Source of the DNA: Bremia lactucae
Taxonomy: Eukaryota; Oomycota; Peronosporomycetes; Peronosporales; Peronosporaceae
Assembly: GCF_004359215.1 (NCBI RefSeq)
Contig: NW_027152062.1
Coordinates: forward strand, 244,147 to 308,146
Reading direction: 5' to 3'
DNA length: 64,000 nucleotides
Made by a program: the position numbers and the translations under genes. Positions within the stretch are counted from its first letter, which is position 1. The number at the start of each line of letters is the position of its first letter. Of this stretch, positions 33,842-44,972 are shown one piece after another. The notes beneath the pieces were generated by a model. It searched no databases, was not told the origin of the DNA, and worked only from the letters and a program-made list of their open reading frames with translations.

Positions 33842-34460
33842 ATCATCCATCGTGAGGTTTTAATTTTGCCACTTTCACTTATGCAGCGCTCCTAGGGCTC
33901 ATTTGACACCCCACTATGAAGATAATTACATGAAATTTTGCAAAATGACATAATGAACGGCAACCACTGGGTCACTACGTTTGTGTTCGGAAATTTGCTT
34001 AAAAGGTGATGCAAACACAATAAACTTCCCTTTCATTTCAGGTGCGACCCAAAATCAATTGTAAATAGGATTTCCAAACCCTATTCTTTTTTTCTTTTTA
34101 TTGGAACCGTTAATCTCCCCCCATTTTAAAGATGGTATTTCAGCTACGAAATTAGCCAAATATGTAGAGTAATATCAAACTGAACATTTTCCTAAGCAAT
34201 CAGCTTCGTCAGCACGACTCCATTTTACGGCCTTAAGACGGGCGCTGATCTGTGTCATGAATGTAGAGTCGAGGAAGCTGCGAAGCCTAATAAGTGCTGA
34301 AGTCCTGAGCTGATTGTACACTCGTTGTTGTGTTGTTGTGCTCAGACGCGGCGCTAGCGAGACTTGAGAAGCCGTAACGCGCTGAGGTCTTGATGGACGT
34401 GGTAGAGAGGATTGGGTGAGTTCTACCAAGACTAGACTCAGTGGCCCTGGCCTTGGTATT
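33842..34460. other. Unassigned sequence with a minus-strand frame (34175-34522)
   Basis: No retroelement recognised. The minus-strand frame of 115 codons begins inside the 30-bp inverted repeat and reads through a Pro/Ser/Arg-rich part to SARLKAVKWSRADEADCLG. It may be a captured or broken host gene fragment; I do not recognise it. Confidence 0.35.
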
Positions 34461-34533
34461 GGGATGCTAGTATGCAAGAAATCGTACGTCAGGTGGTTGC
34501 CAAGACGTACGATTTCTTGCATACTAGCATCCC
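34461..34533. repeat. Perfect 30-bp inverted repeat, 13-nt loop
   Basis: 34461-34490 is the exact reverse complement of 34504-34533, with AGGTGGTTGCCAA between. No mismatch in 30 pairs. It could form a strong hairpin in RNA or a cruciform. Confidence 0.95.
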
Positions 34534-34862
34534 TAAGACGAACAATTTGCCGATTATTTCCGATGGCGACGCATTATTAATTGTGTGTAATTAGCCTGAC
34601 ATTGTGAAAAGTTATAGAAACGCTATCGTAACGTCAATGCAGTGAGTGATATGTGGTGCTTCCTAGCGACATAAGTAATAATTTTGTTAGTTGATTGAAG
34701 ATGGAATACGCCCGATGGCGTCGCTACGTGTCTGTTTCCGGACATCAATTTTGTCCAAGCTGAAAGTCTCCACCGGATCGGCTAAGCGAGGCGTGCAAGG
34801 AGCGCGCATTCGTTTTACAGCTTTAATTAGGGAACCTGTGTGGCAATTTTCACGTCAATTTT
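34534..34862. other. Unassigned spacer
   Basis: No gene or element recognised. Ends where truncated family A integrase begins at about 34863. Confidence 0.35.
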
Positions 34863-36745
34863 TCAAACAAGACGAAGTCCGTAGATACGGACTGCCAACA
34901 CTTTGCCGTTACAGGCAGAGGTTGTAACGGACCACGGGATGAAACACTGGGCTTCAAGCGTTGATAAAATTTGCCAGCACGTATGTACTTTGCGGACGAA
35001 CTCATACTGGCGTGGCCAGTAGAAGTCGCGACTTATCGTGAGATAGGTCTTTTCGCATCCACGATGACCAGTTATTGGTGCATTTTGGCACTCATACATG
35101 AATACATGATGCGTATACGCAAATCATTGTAGGTGGGCATGACGATACGAGGTGTGTCACCAGCATTGGCTCTGTAGAAAAGTAACCCAAAGCGTGTGGT
35201 GTATCGACCCATTGAGGATCGATACAATTTCGACAATCCTTATAAGGATTATTGTGATGGATTTCTAAGGCAATCCATCAACCCTTTAACAGCCTTATCT
35301 TCTGGATAGGCTCTTCTTACTTCGTCAAGTAATAAGATGACGGACCCCTTATTGTTGCAACAGTGGGCTCGTGCTCTCTGTCGATTGTCGCAACAGTGGT
35401 CTTACTCTCACTGTTGTTTCCGCAGCCGACTCAAAATCGGGCCGGCGTGATAACGCATCAGCGACGACGTTAAGTCGTCCAGATTTATACTGCACGGACG
35501 TTATGCTCCGCGAAGAAAGACAACCATCTCGCCATTCTTTGCAAGAGGTGTGGACTGTTTACGGCCATATGTAAAGACGCACGGTCCGTATAAACAATGA
35601 ACGGTATCTCCCAAGAGATAGACACTAAACTTAGCCAGTGCGTATTTCATGGCAAGGAGTTCATTGTCATGCACTGGATAATTGCGTTTAGCTGGTTGAA
35701 GCTGACGCGATTGATGACAGACGACGCGCTCGGCGCCGTCTGTGTCATATTGCATTAACGCACAGCCGATTGCAGAATCGCTACCACATGAAATGGTGTG
35801 TCTTGGTCCGTAATCGCCAGGATTGGCGATTGCATCAAGTTTTGCTTGATACCCTTAAAGGACCGCTGCCAATCAGCGTTTTTACGACCACTTTACATTT
35901 TTCTTTAACTAAGAAGAAAGATGTACTGTCATTTCGGCATAATTGCGGGAATATACGCTGCAAAGCCGAGGAACGAAGTCCCTGTACATCGACTGGCACA
36001 AGCCAATCGGTGATTGCCTTGTTATTTTTTTGGATCAGGGCGTACGGCGTGTTTGCCCACGATGCACTTAAGAAGTGGTGTTTCGCTTGCAGCGAATATA
36101 CACTTTTTGAGATTTGCATACAATTTATGCTTACGCATAAGTTTAAGAACCTTTCAAACTTGTGAACGACGTACATCAACGCCCGACGTTACGCTCATGG
36201 CTCGGCTATGAACAAAGACGTCATCAAAATAACTCGGTGCGAAATCTTGCACCGATCTCAACAGATTGGAAACACATCTGCTAAATTTCGCAAGGGCATT
36301 CCTAAGCCCCTGTGGCATAATTGGTAACTCCCATAGCATCCCGCTTGGGGTGCTTACTGCTGTGAACGGAATATCTTGTTCCCGCATGAGGATCTGATAG
36401 AATCCATCCATCAGATTCAAAGACGAAAATACGTACTCTTTGACATACCATCAATGATTACGTCTTTTCTGTTGCATCGGCGTTTGATTTGGTACAGATG
36501 CAGCGTTCAACTTATTGAACACATGCACAATCCGCCACCGTCCTGTTGCTTTACGCAGGGAGAAGGTCAGAAAGGCATGTGAGGAGGCTGACTCCCTCAC
36601 ATGGCCCACTGCTAATCGATCGGCAAGGAATTTGTCGATGGCTGAAACTAGCTCACGAGGCAATGGCCACTGCTTTATGACACAGTATTCCGAACCTGGA
36701 ATCAGATCGATTTCATGCCGAGTGCCTTCATCCTTAGGCAACTCG
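34863..36745 (-). pseudogene. Family A RT, RNase H and truncated integrase (minus)
   Basis: RT: GTRHEIDLIPGSEYCVIKQW near 36660-36720, WRIVHVFNKLNAASV near 36500-36550, NLMDGFYQILMREQDIPF near 36365-36420, MPQGLRNALAKF near 36280-36320, and the intact catalytic Y-F-D-D at 36220-36231. RNase H: MQYDTDGAERVVCHQSRQLQ and KRNYPVHDNELLAMKYALAK at 35610-35755. Integrase is cut off after the zinc-finger region and the beginning of the core (35099 down to about 34863). Frameshifts occur between blocks. Confidence 0.8.
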
Positions 36746-37900
36746 CACGGTACGGATTCAGGAATACATCCTTAAATTTGATCAAATCCTCATATAAAGG
36801 ATTTGTCTAAAAGACTCCCAGGATTAGAACGTTAAACGTCCAATCTACTTATTGAGGACACTTTCGTCTATCGATGATCTGCTGAGAACCCGTTCATTCT
36901 CAGGATATCCCGACTGAATATGGCCAACGTACTTGTCATCTGTGACAAGTACGCGGTTCTGCTTGACTTTGCCGCAGATCACGCAAGTACCGTTTAGGTT
37001 CTAGCGTTGGCAATTGAGTTATCTCCGAAGTTAACTTCGGAGGCGCAGTGTATAAGCGCCTACACTTACTTCTTAATTCACTAAGACATTCAATGTTTCA
37101 GTTTCCTCTTTAAAAAAACTAATTTTTAAAGGTGCCTGGGAACCTCTGACCACAGGTTTGGGGACTTATTCCCGCAGAATCTTTGGGGACCTTTTCCCTC
37201 AACTTTTATTTGGGGAGTATCCTCCCCAACTGCCTCTAGCTGTGGTTGCGCATCCACAGCAAAATCCTCTACGATCGACTCTCCAGTCGATGTAGGCATT
37301 TCGCACTGCCTCTTATAGACAGGCGTTTCAAAATTCCTTGGATGTTGCTTTCTAAGCAAGAATCCTTGTTTCGTATCACTCAACTTATTCGGGTGGTCGA
37401 ACTTCGACACCGCCTGTGCTTGTGCACAGCCGTCGGGATTTAAATCCACAGTGTGATGGGTATCCACACTGAGGACTTGTGCAGTCGTGGAAACGATGAA
37501 CCACAATTGAGACCATCGCACTCACTCGTAGGACACCCATACGCTTGTGGACGCTTCGAGACGTTCATCAGATGGTCATCTGGCGAATAAGATACAGGCA
37601 TCGTCACGGCTTTAATTCTACCAATTGAAACATGGCTCGTACTTTCTGAGCCATACTAATCCAAGGATGACATCAATTTTGTTATCCATATCCAGTACGA
37701 TAAAATCATCATCGTACTGTTCACCCTCTAATGTGTATTGAGTACCAACTACTCGTTTCTTTACTGTTACAGAAGCGCCTGCTGCTAGGCGCACTGTCAT
37801 CTTCCGGTAGAATATATCGCGCTCAATGTTCTCCGATCTTCTAGCGATTTGCGTCGAATTAAATTGTTCGACGCCCCACAATCGACTAGGGACTGTAGTG
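36746..37900 (-). pseudogene. Family A protease and protease-RT linker (minus)
   Basis: Aspartic protease near 37619-37900: VDCGASNNF active site (Asp-Cys-Gly, probably the family's natural form), RMTVRLAAG-like block, VKKRVVGTQYTL, and DVILGLVWLRKYEP as the flap/C-terminal part. The linker at 37126-37521 is Lys/Pro/Glu-rich. Cleaves the polyprotein in the particle. Stops and shifts separate it from RT. Confidence 0.7.
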
Positions 37901-38099
37901 GCAATTTATTAATACCATAATTTATAAGGTGATGAGGTTAACCTCATCACCTGGGGCAGTTACACACAAGGTTTGTGGCGCTCCGTACCTACTGACCCCG
38001 TCCGTTTCTTACGATCCGCCTCGCCTTTGCGATTTCGTAACGCGGCGTCGGATCCATGCCTCCGCCGTTCCTAGCAGGAGGTTGATCGTTTCGCTTAGT

Positions 38100-39120
38100 G
38101 TTCTAGGCACTGGGTGTGGGGCACTACACTCATAAGCGAAGTGCCCTGTCTTTTGACAACGATTGCATTTTTGCAATCGTTAGCAATTCGAGAGCGAGGT
38201 TTCTCGCTCTCCATGTACGAGAGGTCCATAATTTTGGACCTCCGTTTTCTAATCGTCTGTTTGAACGATAAGCACCAGAATGAACGGAAGCCTGGTTTAG
38301 GCTGAAATCCTCCGGTTCCGCTACAGAGATCGCTTGATCAAGCAACTCTTGTTCGAGCCAGAACAGGTACGTCTTGACAGGACCGTCTGCAAGACCTATA
38401 AAAAAATATTTACTCGTGTTTTTCCATCTATTGGATGATTCACGATACAACTTACAAGCAATCGTGTATGTTGGGCATAGGCGTTAAGATCATGCTTGCC
38501 CTGCTTCAAATCCAGGTGTTCTACTCGAGACCTGAATTCGGCACGTGGCGGCTCATATATTTGCTTGCGCCGGGTCTTTCAGACATCATACGTCTTAACA
38601 ACAAATGGGTCGTGAAGCTTGAGCCCAAATGCCCAAGATTTGGCACGTCCGGCTAAGTTGGACATACGAAATTTCACTTTCGTCCCATCACTGATACGAC
38701 GAGCTTCTATGACATCGTCTAATTCGACAGACCATCTCAAAAGGGAGTCGCCTTCGAGTGCCTTAAACTTAGAGACCTCTTTTTTAAGCTTTCGGATGAC
38801 GATTGTACGACTACTTTGGTTTGATGAGGTCGACGCGGAAGCGTCGGCCCATTAGCAGCATGTAAATGCTGCTGTCTCAACAGTTCCAACTGTTGAGCAC
38901 CTTGTTGTCTCAACACTTTTGTGTGTTTAGAGCCTTGCTGGTGAAGCAAGGCTTCTTTCTCTTGGGCCTCGTCGAGTTCGTGTTGAATGAACTCGGCTAT
39001 GGTCGCATGCTGTTCATATGTGTTCAGAGTGAACACATAGCGCTAACGGCCAGCCCGCCTACGATTGAACTCCTTTGTTCGATCGCTCTCCAGTCAAGGT
39101 CACTCAAGTGAGTAAACCTT
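38100..39120 (-). pseudogene. Family A gag with CCHC knuckle (minus)
   Basis: Begins near 39120; MFTLNTYEQHATIAEFIQHE and repeated QQG helix at 38800-39036, PTLPRRP near 38840. A capsid-like part follows to 38200. The zinc knuckle CNRCQKTGHFAYEC (C-x2-C-x4-H-x4-C) lies near 38123-38170. Same protein as at 16731-17600. Confidence 0.75.
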
Positions 39121-39217
39121 TCACGCGTTGCGTGATAACCTTCTTGAGGTGCTTGGAAGCTTACTTCTTCTCCATTTCATATCCATGTTGGATGTAACGT
39201 GCGCGGGCCGTTGAACG

Positions 39218-39235
39218 GACTACAAAGTGCTACCA
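39218..39235 (-). other. Primer binding site candidate, family A
   Basis: Two bases inside the 5' LTR, minus strand TGGTAGCACTTTGTAGTC. Family B has TGGTAGTATCGTAGTC at the same spot; both would pair with a tRNA ending CTACCA. The tRNA is not identified. Confidence 0.55.
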
Positions 39236-39237
39236 GG

Positions 39238-39651
39238 TGTATGGGGCACCCTTCACTAGTACTGATCAGTACTAGTTGACCTTACACTAATTACAGTGCC
39301 TCGACTACTTCACGTACGCGACGTGCAGAGGAAGTTTTAATGAGTTTTAGGTACTATATGTAAATTCTAAGGCTTTAAAACAGAAGGAAAGTAAACTGTA
39401 TTAATAGATTAAGTTTTTTCATAACGATTTTTTATGTACTGGCTTTAATAAATTAATAACTATTTATGCAGTGCGCCTCCTTACGCGACGCCTAATCGTG
39501 TCTTGTAACGATTGTCGGGTTGATTTGAACTTAAATCAGCATTGAATAGAATTAATGTATGCCGACTTCTTTCTTTGTTTCCTCTCATAGGGTATAATAT
39601 TAATTAATTCTCTTGTTGGAAATAATATTTATGTAACGGTACACCGGTACA
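39238..39651 (-). repeat. Family A LTR (5' LTR of the 34.9-39.7 kb element)
   Basis: About 414 bp, TGTATGGGGCACCC...CACCGGTACA, adjacent to PBS and gag. It is a useful reference copy for the other family A LTR relics in the window. Confidence 0.75.
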
Positions 39652-39713
39652 CATGACATGTTGGATTGCCATTCATGTGGCTAACGGTAACCTGTTTATT
39701 CAGAATCGCTTAA
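39652..39713. promoter_or_regulatory. Short upstream region of the RPP14 gene
   Basis: Only about 62 bp separate the LTR end from the ATG at 39714, so the promoter must lie here or within the LTR. No consensus element recognised. Confidence 0.3.
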
Positions 39714-40137
39714 ATGGATCATCACAAGTTCTCATTGCATGGTAAGCACATTTACCTTATGATCGCCGTGTAAGTCTATTTTCCTACTATTATATTGTAT
39801 GGTTTTACTTAGTTATTTCCAAATTTCCACCAGATTTTTCGAGATTGAATATATTCCCGTTGCCGAGCAGATCAAGTTTGCCCTAGACAACACGCTCAAA
39901 ATGGTATTTGGCGCGTTGGGCTCTTCTGTCAGTGAGTTCGACATATTATCTTTCGAGGAGAGTACTGCAAAGAGCAATGAGCCCAGCACGGTGCTGTTAA
40001 GAGTACAGCGCAGCGGTCTAAAGAGCTTACGGAGTGCCGTCACCATGTGTACAAGCCTAAATGGGAAGAATTGCAAGCTGGAAGTATTGCAAATAGGCGA
40101 TTCGCTCATGGACGTGGCTTCCAAGAGGTTTTTGTAA
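39714..40137 (+). CDS. RPP14: RNase P/MRP subunit, RPP14/POP5 family, two exons
   Basis: Exon 39714-39769 (MDHHKFSLHGKHIYLMIAV, last codon split), GT-AG intron 39770-39833 (64 bp, GTAAGT...CACCAG), exon 39834-40137: 119 codons, close to the roughly 124 of human RPP14. Family features: YLMI-V-FEIE first strand, DILSFEE near residue 68, TVLLRV, the LKSLRSAVTMCTS helix and CKLEVLQIG final strand. RPP14-like proteins are structural subunits of the nuclear ribonucleoprotein that trims tRNA 5' leaders. The first exon is supported by the phase match and by the family's N-terminal strand. It converges on the RICTOR gene, with 89 bp between stop codons. RPP14 rather than POP5 is a judgement from these blocks. 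Confidence 0.8.
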
Positions 40138-40226
40138 TGAGGCGCGAATAAAGACTGCAATATAAATTACGACAAACGAAACAATGAAATCAGGCAAACG
40201 TTACATATAAGTGTAGACTTTCCTAG

Positions 40227-43200
40227 CTACACTACTGCTTCAGGAGCACCGACAGCGATCGTTTTTTCAGAGAAAGCCGAGCGCTTTCGGTTGCGCTTAA
40301 GCAGTACAGTGCGATCAATGGGATCATTCTGTGTATTTGACCGCATTGTTGGGCGCTGGTCGCCCATAGTGCTGCCAGTATTCAAAACATTTTGCATAAA
40401 TGACAGTCGCGAGACGCTTGACGTGGCCTGCATGGCAGCATTTAGTGATTGGACAGAGGATGTAAATGACGGGATTGAAGGTGATGACTGACGCCGTCGG
40501 AGCTGCCGTCCGATTGGCACACACTGATGACTTTGATTGCCGAGCTCGTCATCGTCTTCAATTCGGAGGGCATCCAGCACTTCATCAGTCAACATTGCTC
40601 GGTCAAACGCATTAAGTACAAACTGGCGAAGTGCCAGACGGTAGCTGTACTTTTCTAGCAGCGCGTGTGCACATAGCAAAAGCACCGGCTCTTCAAACAG
40701 TTCGGGCTTCGACGAGCGTAGCTTGTTCAGCGATGCATGAGCTTCCTTTTGAGTAATGTGGTTGCTCAGGTCAGCAATCAATCGCAGCACTTCGCGCCAA
40801 CCGTTGGGCATTTTGTCACGTCTATGGCTCAAAAGTCGCTGGAGAGGCGAAGCACGCGGTGTCTGTGTCAATGAGCATCGCATCGAAGGTCCTGAGGAAG
40901 GCCACATAAAGAGGGATGTGCAATTCTGCGGCACGGCTATTGAAGTGCGGGATGTATCGCGCGGCGCATCCCAGCCAAGACGCGCAAGGTGACGGTGTCC
41001 AGCCGATGACCGCGCAAGCAAGCCCAAAACAAAAAAACACGTCCCACGAATGGATACGAGCGGGGAATCGGTAGCCAGCTTCACGATCATCTCTACAAAG
41101 TCGTGTGCATAATGGTTCAACAAGTCGTAGCCACGTGGTGTGGCTGATACGTGACCTAGTGCCCATAACGCAGCACGTTTTTCAAGCGGAACACTTGCAG
41201 CATCACTAAGGCAGAATAAAAATTCAGGTAAATGCCCAGTAGCCTGAAGAATTTGGCAACCAGCACTTGTTTTTGCCAATTCACCATACAAATGAACTGG
41301 CAATGGCACAGTACGGGGACGAATAGGCAGTAGCTGCAGCGTAAACTCGACAGATTTAAGCAGAAGACGCTTTACATTACCATTTGAAGTAATTGTTCCA
41401 GCCACTGAATCCATTTCAACACGAAAATTCCATACAGCACGCTCGCCTGGGGCACATAGTGAGCAATGCGGTGCTGTTAAATATTGAGAAGACCGCTGCT
41501 CTGGTTGACATGAGCTCCAATCCTTGTTTTCATCTTTTACTGAGTCGGCTGATGAGATTCCAGTATCAGCGAAGTCTAGCGATGTGGACATTATGGTTTC
41601 CGAATTGCGATCCATACTGCCTCCGCCTGAATTAGAGGCCGATCTTGCGCGAAGCAATTTCTGCTGCGCATCGCTTGAAAGAGCAGAGCTGCCACTGTTT
41701 GCAGATCCGCTGGTAGAAACAAAACCTCCGTTGCTCTGGGGAGGCGGTTTGGTGAAACCCCGCCGATCTACTGGTTGCGTTCCTAGAAAAAGGCAGGCTT
41801 GCAGCGTTTGTTGTGAGTTCACCACCACAGGCTGGGCCATATTACGCGCATCCACAACAATGCCCTTAACGCGGATAGAATTTATGCGAAGTTCGTCGTC
41901 CATGGCAGAGGCTTCATCAGCATCGCGCATTGCACCGTCAATATATGTCTCCAAAATGAGGTTCGAAGGAGGGCCACTCCCTGGAGGACCTACAATCTTT
42001 ACCTCCATATTCCAAGGCATGCGGTACAGCCAATCTAGCCCCCACAGGGACCGCTGGCTGCTTCCACCACTAGTAGGCTTCAGGCCGACACTTCCACTAC
42101 GCTTCGTAGGCACATTTATCGGAATCGGGGTGGGAGCGCACGTTTGATAATTGGTGGTTGAACTGCTGCTCTGCCCGCGCTCACGACCCGCTGCATCACG
42201 ATGCAGTCCACGAAATAGCGCGTGCTCGACCGCATGTACATATGAAATGTGCTTTTCTCGACGCCAGGCGGCAAGTGTACATGGTATCCAATCGCCTGTG
42301 TCCCGCAAGAAATTAAGCCCTTCAGCTAGCGATAATGACTTAAGAAGCAAAGACTCTGCTCGCTGATCCTTAAGCTGAATTAATTTGACAGGTCGCTTTA
42401 AAATCATTGCTAATAGGCATGCGGGGGTCTCAGCAGCCTCTTCTAGAACACTTAGCGCGGCCCTGGCGACTTCCTCTTCCTGAGCGAGCTGGGTCACCAG
42501 CGCATCGATACCCCATTTGTCAAAGTCTGCCACCTCTGAGCGCAGCAGAGCTCGCAACAAGCACGTCGCGTACAAACGTAACGCTTTGGAGCCTTCCGTC
42601 ATCCACGACTGGAGCAGCTTGCGAGAACTTCCATCAACAGAGTAATCCAAATTGGCTAGAATCAGGCGACACAAAAAGTCGTGACCCTTGGTCGTGCCCA
42701 TGACGTAGAGCCGCTGAAACAAATTCGATTGCTCCATCATTTTTAGACCCTCCTTGCTCGAACTCATAAGTCCCAAAAGCGTAAAATACTCGCGCAGCAT
42801 ACGCCGCGAGACGTAGTCAGGCGAAAACATGCGCGCTTTAAGCACCCCAATATGCGACTCCACAATAGCAGCCTCGGGACGCGCCTCTAGCTCTAACGCA
42901 GTCGAAATCTCGGTAAGCAATTGACCACGACGATCTGTTTTCAAGAATAATAAACCTTCTGGATGATTTAGGAGCAACGTATACATCTGACAAGCTGGGC
43001 GCAGATACGGCACGTGATCCGGAATCCAGTACAAGTTGGAGAAATAGCCCTTATTGCCCTGATCGCAACGGAAGAAACCTGATAGTCGCTTAAAAAACTT
43101 AGTTTTCATGGCTTCCGAAAGCCGCTGAGGATTTGTCAGTGGACCTTCAAGCATTTCGGAAATAATATCCCAGTTCCAATTCTTGTAATTTTTGTCCATT

Positions 43201-44972
43201 AACACGCGCGAGCGATTGTGCAGCATATCTTTGAATGTACTGTCATCCATCTGTGAATCCAACGACTGCTTTAGCTCGAGGACCATAAGCTCACGCGACG
43301 ACAGACTGTCTTTTAATTGCGCTGTCGCGTTCTTTGTGCCACGCTGTGTTGAAGGAAGAGCAATGGCATAATTTGCAGAGCTACTGCTACTTCCAGTTAT
43401 ACCACCACTACCACTAGACGATGGAAGACGGACCACGCCTACAATTTGCTGCAGAGCCAGAAGATTCGAAGGCCGGTTTGTGTCGCGCAATAGCTCCGAC
43501 GCCAGCTGAACACCGTTGACTCCACTACCACCATAGGAAACCAGCGATACACCACGCGTGGCAATGCTGCCAGAATTGGCACCTACAGCGTTCGCCAGCT
43601 CGCCCAGCATTTCACTCGCTCGTATTGATTTTTCTCGTTGCAATCGCTCTAACAGACTTTTTGCATGGTCCCCAACAGTCATCGTCGTTGTCGTGGTCGA
43701 CGATGTAGCTGACACCAATCGCGGAAGTGCGAGCAGTGATGCACAGTGTTGATCCGGCAGTAAACGCGACGCCATTCGCAAAATATCGGCCAGGAGGTCG
43801 ATAGCTGGTTCTGCTAATGCTCGAGAACTACCTGTCCCTAGCGTTACCAGTGCTTCTAATATGCCACAATGAATCATAGCAACAAGGATAATCGCTGTGT
43901 AGGTGTCTAACAAGTTGTGGTTTGCGGCATAGGGTAATTGCTCTGCACTTGACAAAGTGACGGATAGAGCAGAGGTCTCTGTGACAGCATCAGACGCGGA
44001 ATTGTAAAAGCTTGTCTTTTTATAGAAAATTTCGCAAATTGTTGACAAGACTGCCTTCTGCACGTCCTCACCCACAGGTCGCACTAGCAACTGAATCAGC
44101 GATTGCAGTCCCTGAGGATTGCTCGTCAGCACCACCATTCCCGTCCATGACCGCATCATTGTCACGATAGCATTCCGACTGGCCATCCATCGCTGCCTCC
44201 TTTCATTTCCCGCCGGCAAATCCGTATCAGTAAATGGAGCTATTAGCACTTGGGAGTCTACAAAAGGTTGAATAAACTTGCGGGTAGACGACTCGTTCAA
44301 GACAAACAGCAGCGTCATTATAAGCGAATCTGCTAAGTCTTGAAACGAAGGTTCAAGGATGGCATCCACCAAAACCTTCGTGCCATTGGCTTCCGCCACG
44401 ACCTCCACATTCAAAACAGCCAGCTCCCGCAACGTCTCCAAGCACACTCGACGCATATTGTCATCCTTGTGGCCGGCAATGGCTGTTAATGAGGCTACAA
44501 GCCCTGTTGGCATCCGCGCCGCGTCAATTTGTATGATTCTTCGCACAACTTTTAAAGCCTGAATACGCTCAGCTAAGTATTTTTGCTCGCGTTCCAATGA
44601 GCGCACCGCAAAAAGTGGTAGATTAAGGTCCACAAAGTGCTTGATACTGCAACTGCTGCTGATGGCGTAGCGCAGAGCCCTATGCGCACCGGCGCGCGTG
44701 GACGTGTCAGAGTCACACACAAGGCGACGCATAGCCTTCATAAGCCGCTCCATAGGAAACGAGTCCAGTAGCAGTGGATCATTCTTAAGCTCCTGCTCGA
44801 GGATTGTATTAGTACATTGTAAAAGACGAGCACACCACAGACTTACGTAGCAGATACGGCCGGTGCTATCAAGTTTGGACTTGCGATCGAGATTGCTGCG
44901 CTCAATAAGTGTGCAAATAGCAGTTAAGCTGCCAAATCCGCGGGGGGCAGAGCCCTTTCGTTGCGACGACAT
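40227..44972 (-). CDS. RICTOR: RICTOR/Pianissimo homologue, TORC2 scaffold subunit
   Basis: An uninterrupted 1581-residue frame, a little shorter than human RICTOR (about 1700). RICTOR binds TOR kinase in complex 2, which phosphorylates AGC kinases and controls growth and the cytoskeleton. Visible parts: N-terminal armadillo-like repeats (about 20-420, e.g. GHKDDNMRRVCLETLRELA); a Ser/Gly-rich insertion (about 470-550); the RICTOR_M block near 590-690 (LMDKNYKNWNWDIISEMLEG, then FRCDQGNKGYFSNLYWIPDH); more helical repeats to about 900; a disordered Ser/Gly stretch (about 1040-1170); the short RICTOR_V block near 1305-1335 (SIRGTCFFVLGLLARSSAG, LGW). Ends with a Ser-rich tail. The start is the first ATG of the frame; upstream is AT-rich. 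No intron needed. Confidence 0.92.
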   Translation of the reverse strand: MSSQRKGSAPRGFGSLTAICTLIERSNLDRKSKLDSTGRICYVSLWCARLLQCTNTILEQELKNDPLLLDSFPMERLMKAMRRLVCDSDTSTRAGAHRALRYAISSSCSIKHFVDLNLPLFAVRSLEREQKYLAERIQALKVVRRIIQIDAARMPTGLVASLTAIAGHKDDNMRRVCLETLRELAVLNVEVVAEANGTKVLVDAILEPSFQDLADSLIMTLLFVLNESSTRKFIQPFVDSQVLIAPFTDTDLPAGNERRQRWMASRNAIVTMMRSWTGMVVLTSNPQGLQSLIQLLVRPVGEDVQKAVLSTICEIFYKKTSFYNSASDAVTETSALSVTLSSAEQLPYAANHNLLDTYTAIILVAMIHCGILEALVTLGTGSSRALAEPAIDLLADILRMASRLLPDQHCASLLALPRLVSATSSTTTTTMTVGDHAKSLLERLQREKSIRASEMLGELANAVGANSGSIATRGVSLVSYGGSGVNGVQLASELLRDTNRPSNLLALQQIVGVVRLPSSSGSGGITGSSSSSANYAIALPSTQRGTKNATAQLKDSLSSRELMVLELKQSLDSQMDDSTFKDMLHNRSRVLMDKNYKNWNWDIISEMLEGPLTNPQRLSEAMKTKFFKRLSGFFRCDQGNKGYFSNLYWIPDHVPYLRPACQMYTLLLNHPEGLLFLKTDRRGQLLTEISTALELEARPEAAIVESHIGVLKARMFSPDYVSRRMLREYFTLLGLMSSSKEGLKMMEQSNLFQRLYVMGTTKGHDFLCRLILANLDYSVDGSSRKLLQSWMTEGSKALRLYATCLLRALLRSEVADFDKWGIDALVTQLAQEEEVARAALSVLEEAAETPACLLAMILKRPVKLIQLKDQRAESLLLKSLSLAEGLNFLRDTGDWIPCTLAAWRREKHISYVHAVEHALFRGLHRDAAGRERGQSSSSTTNYQTCAPTPIPINVPTKRSGSVGLKPTSGGSSQRSLWGLDWLYRMPWNMEVKIVGPPGSGPPSNLILETYIDGAMRDADEASAMDDELRINSIRVKGIVVDARNMAQPVVVNSQQTLQACLFLGTQPVDRRGFTKPPPQSNGGFVSTSGSANSGSSALSSDAQQKLLRARSASNSGGGSMDRNSETIMSTSLDFADTGISSADSVKDENKDWSSCQPEQRSSQYLTAPHCSLCAPGERAVWNFRVEMDSVAGTITSNGNVKRLLLKSVEFTLQLLPIRPRTVPLPVHLYGELAKTSAGCQILQATGHLPEFLFCLSDAASVPLEKRAALWALGHVSATPRGYDLLNHYAHDFVEMIVKLATDSPLVSIRGTCFFVLGLLARSSAGHRHLARLGWDAPRDTSRTSIAVPQNCTSLFMWPSSGPSMRCSLTQTPRASPLQRLLSHRRDKMPNGWREVLRLIADLSNHITQKEAHASLNKLRSSKPELFEEPVLLLCAHALLEKYSYRLALRQFVLNAFDRAMLTDEVLDALRIEDDDELGNQSHQCVPIGRQLRRRQSSPSIPSFTSSVQSLNAAMQATSSVSRLSFMQNVLNTGSTMGDQRPTMRSNTQNDPIDRTVLLKRNRKRSAFSEKTIAVGAPEAVV

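Noticed and set aside
39813..40160. 115-codon minus frame
   Set aside because: Exact antisense of the RPP14 second exon.
41524..42147. 207-codon plus frame
   Set aside because: Shadow of the low-complexity part of RICTOR.
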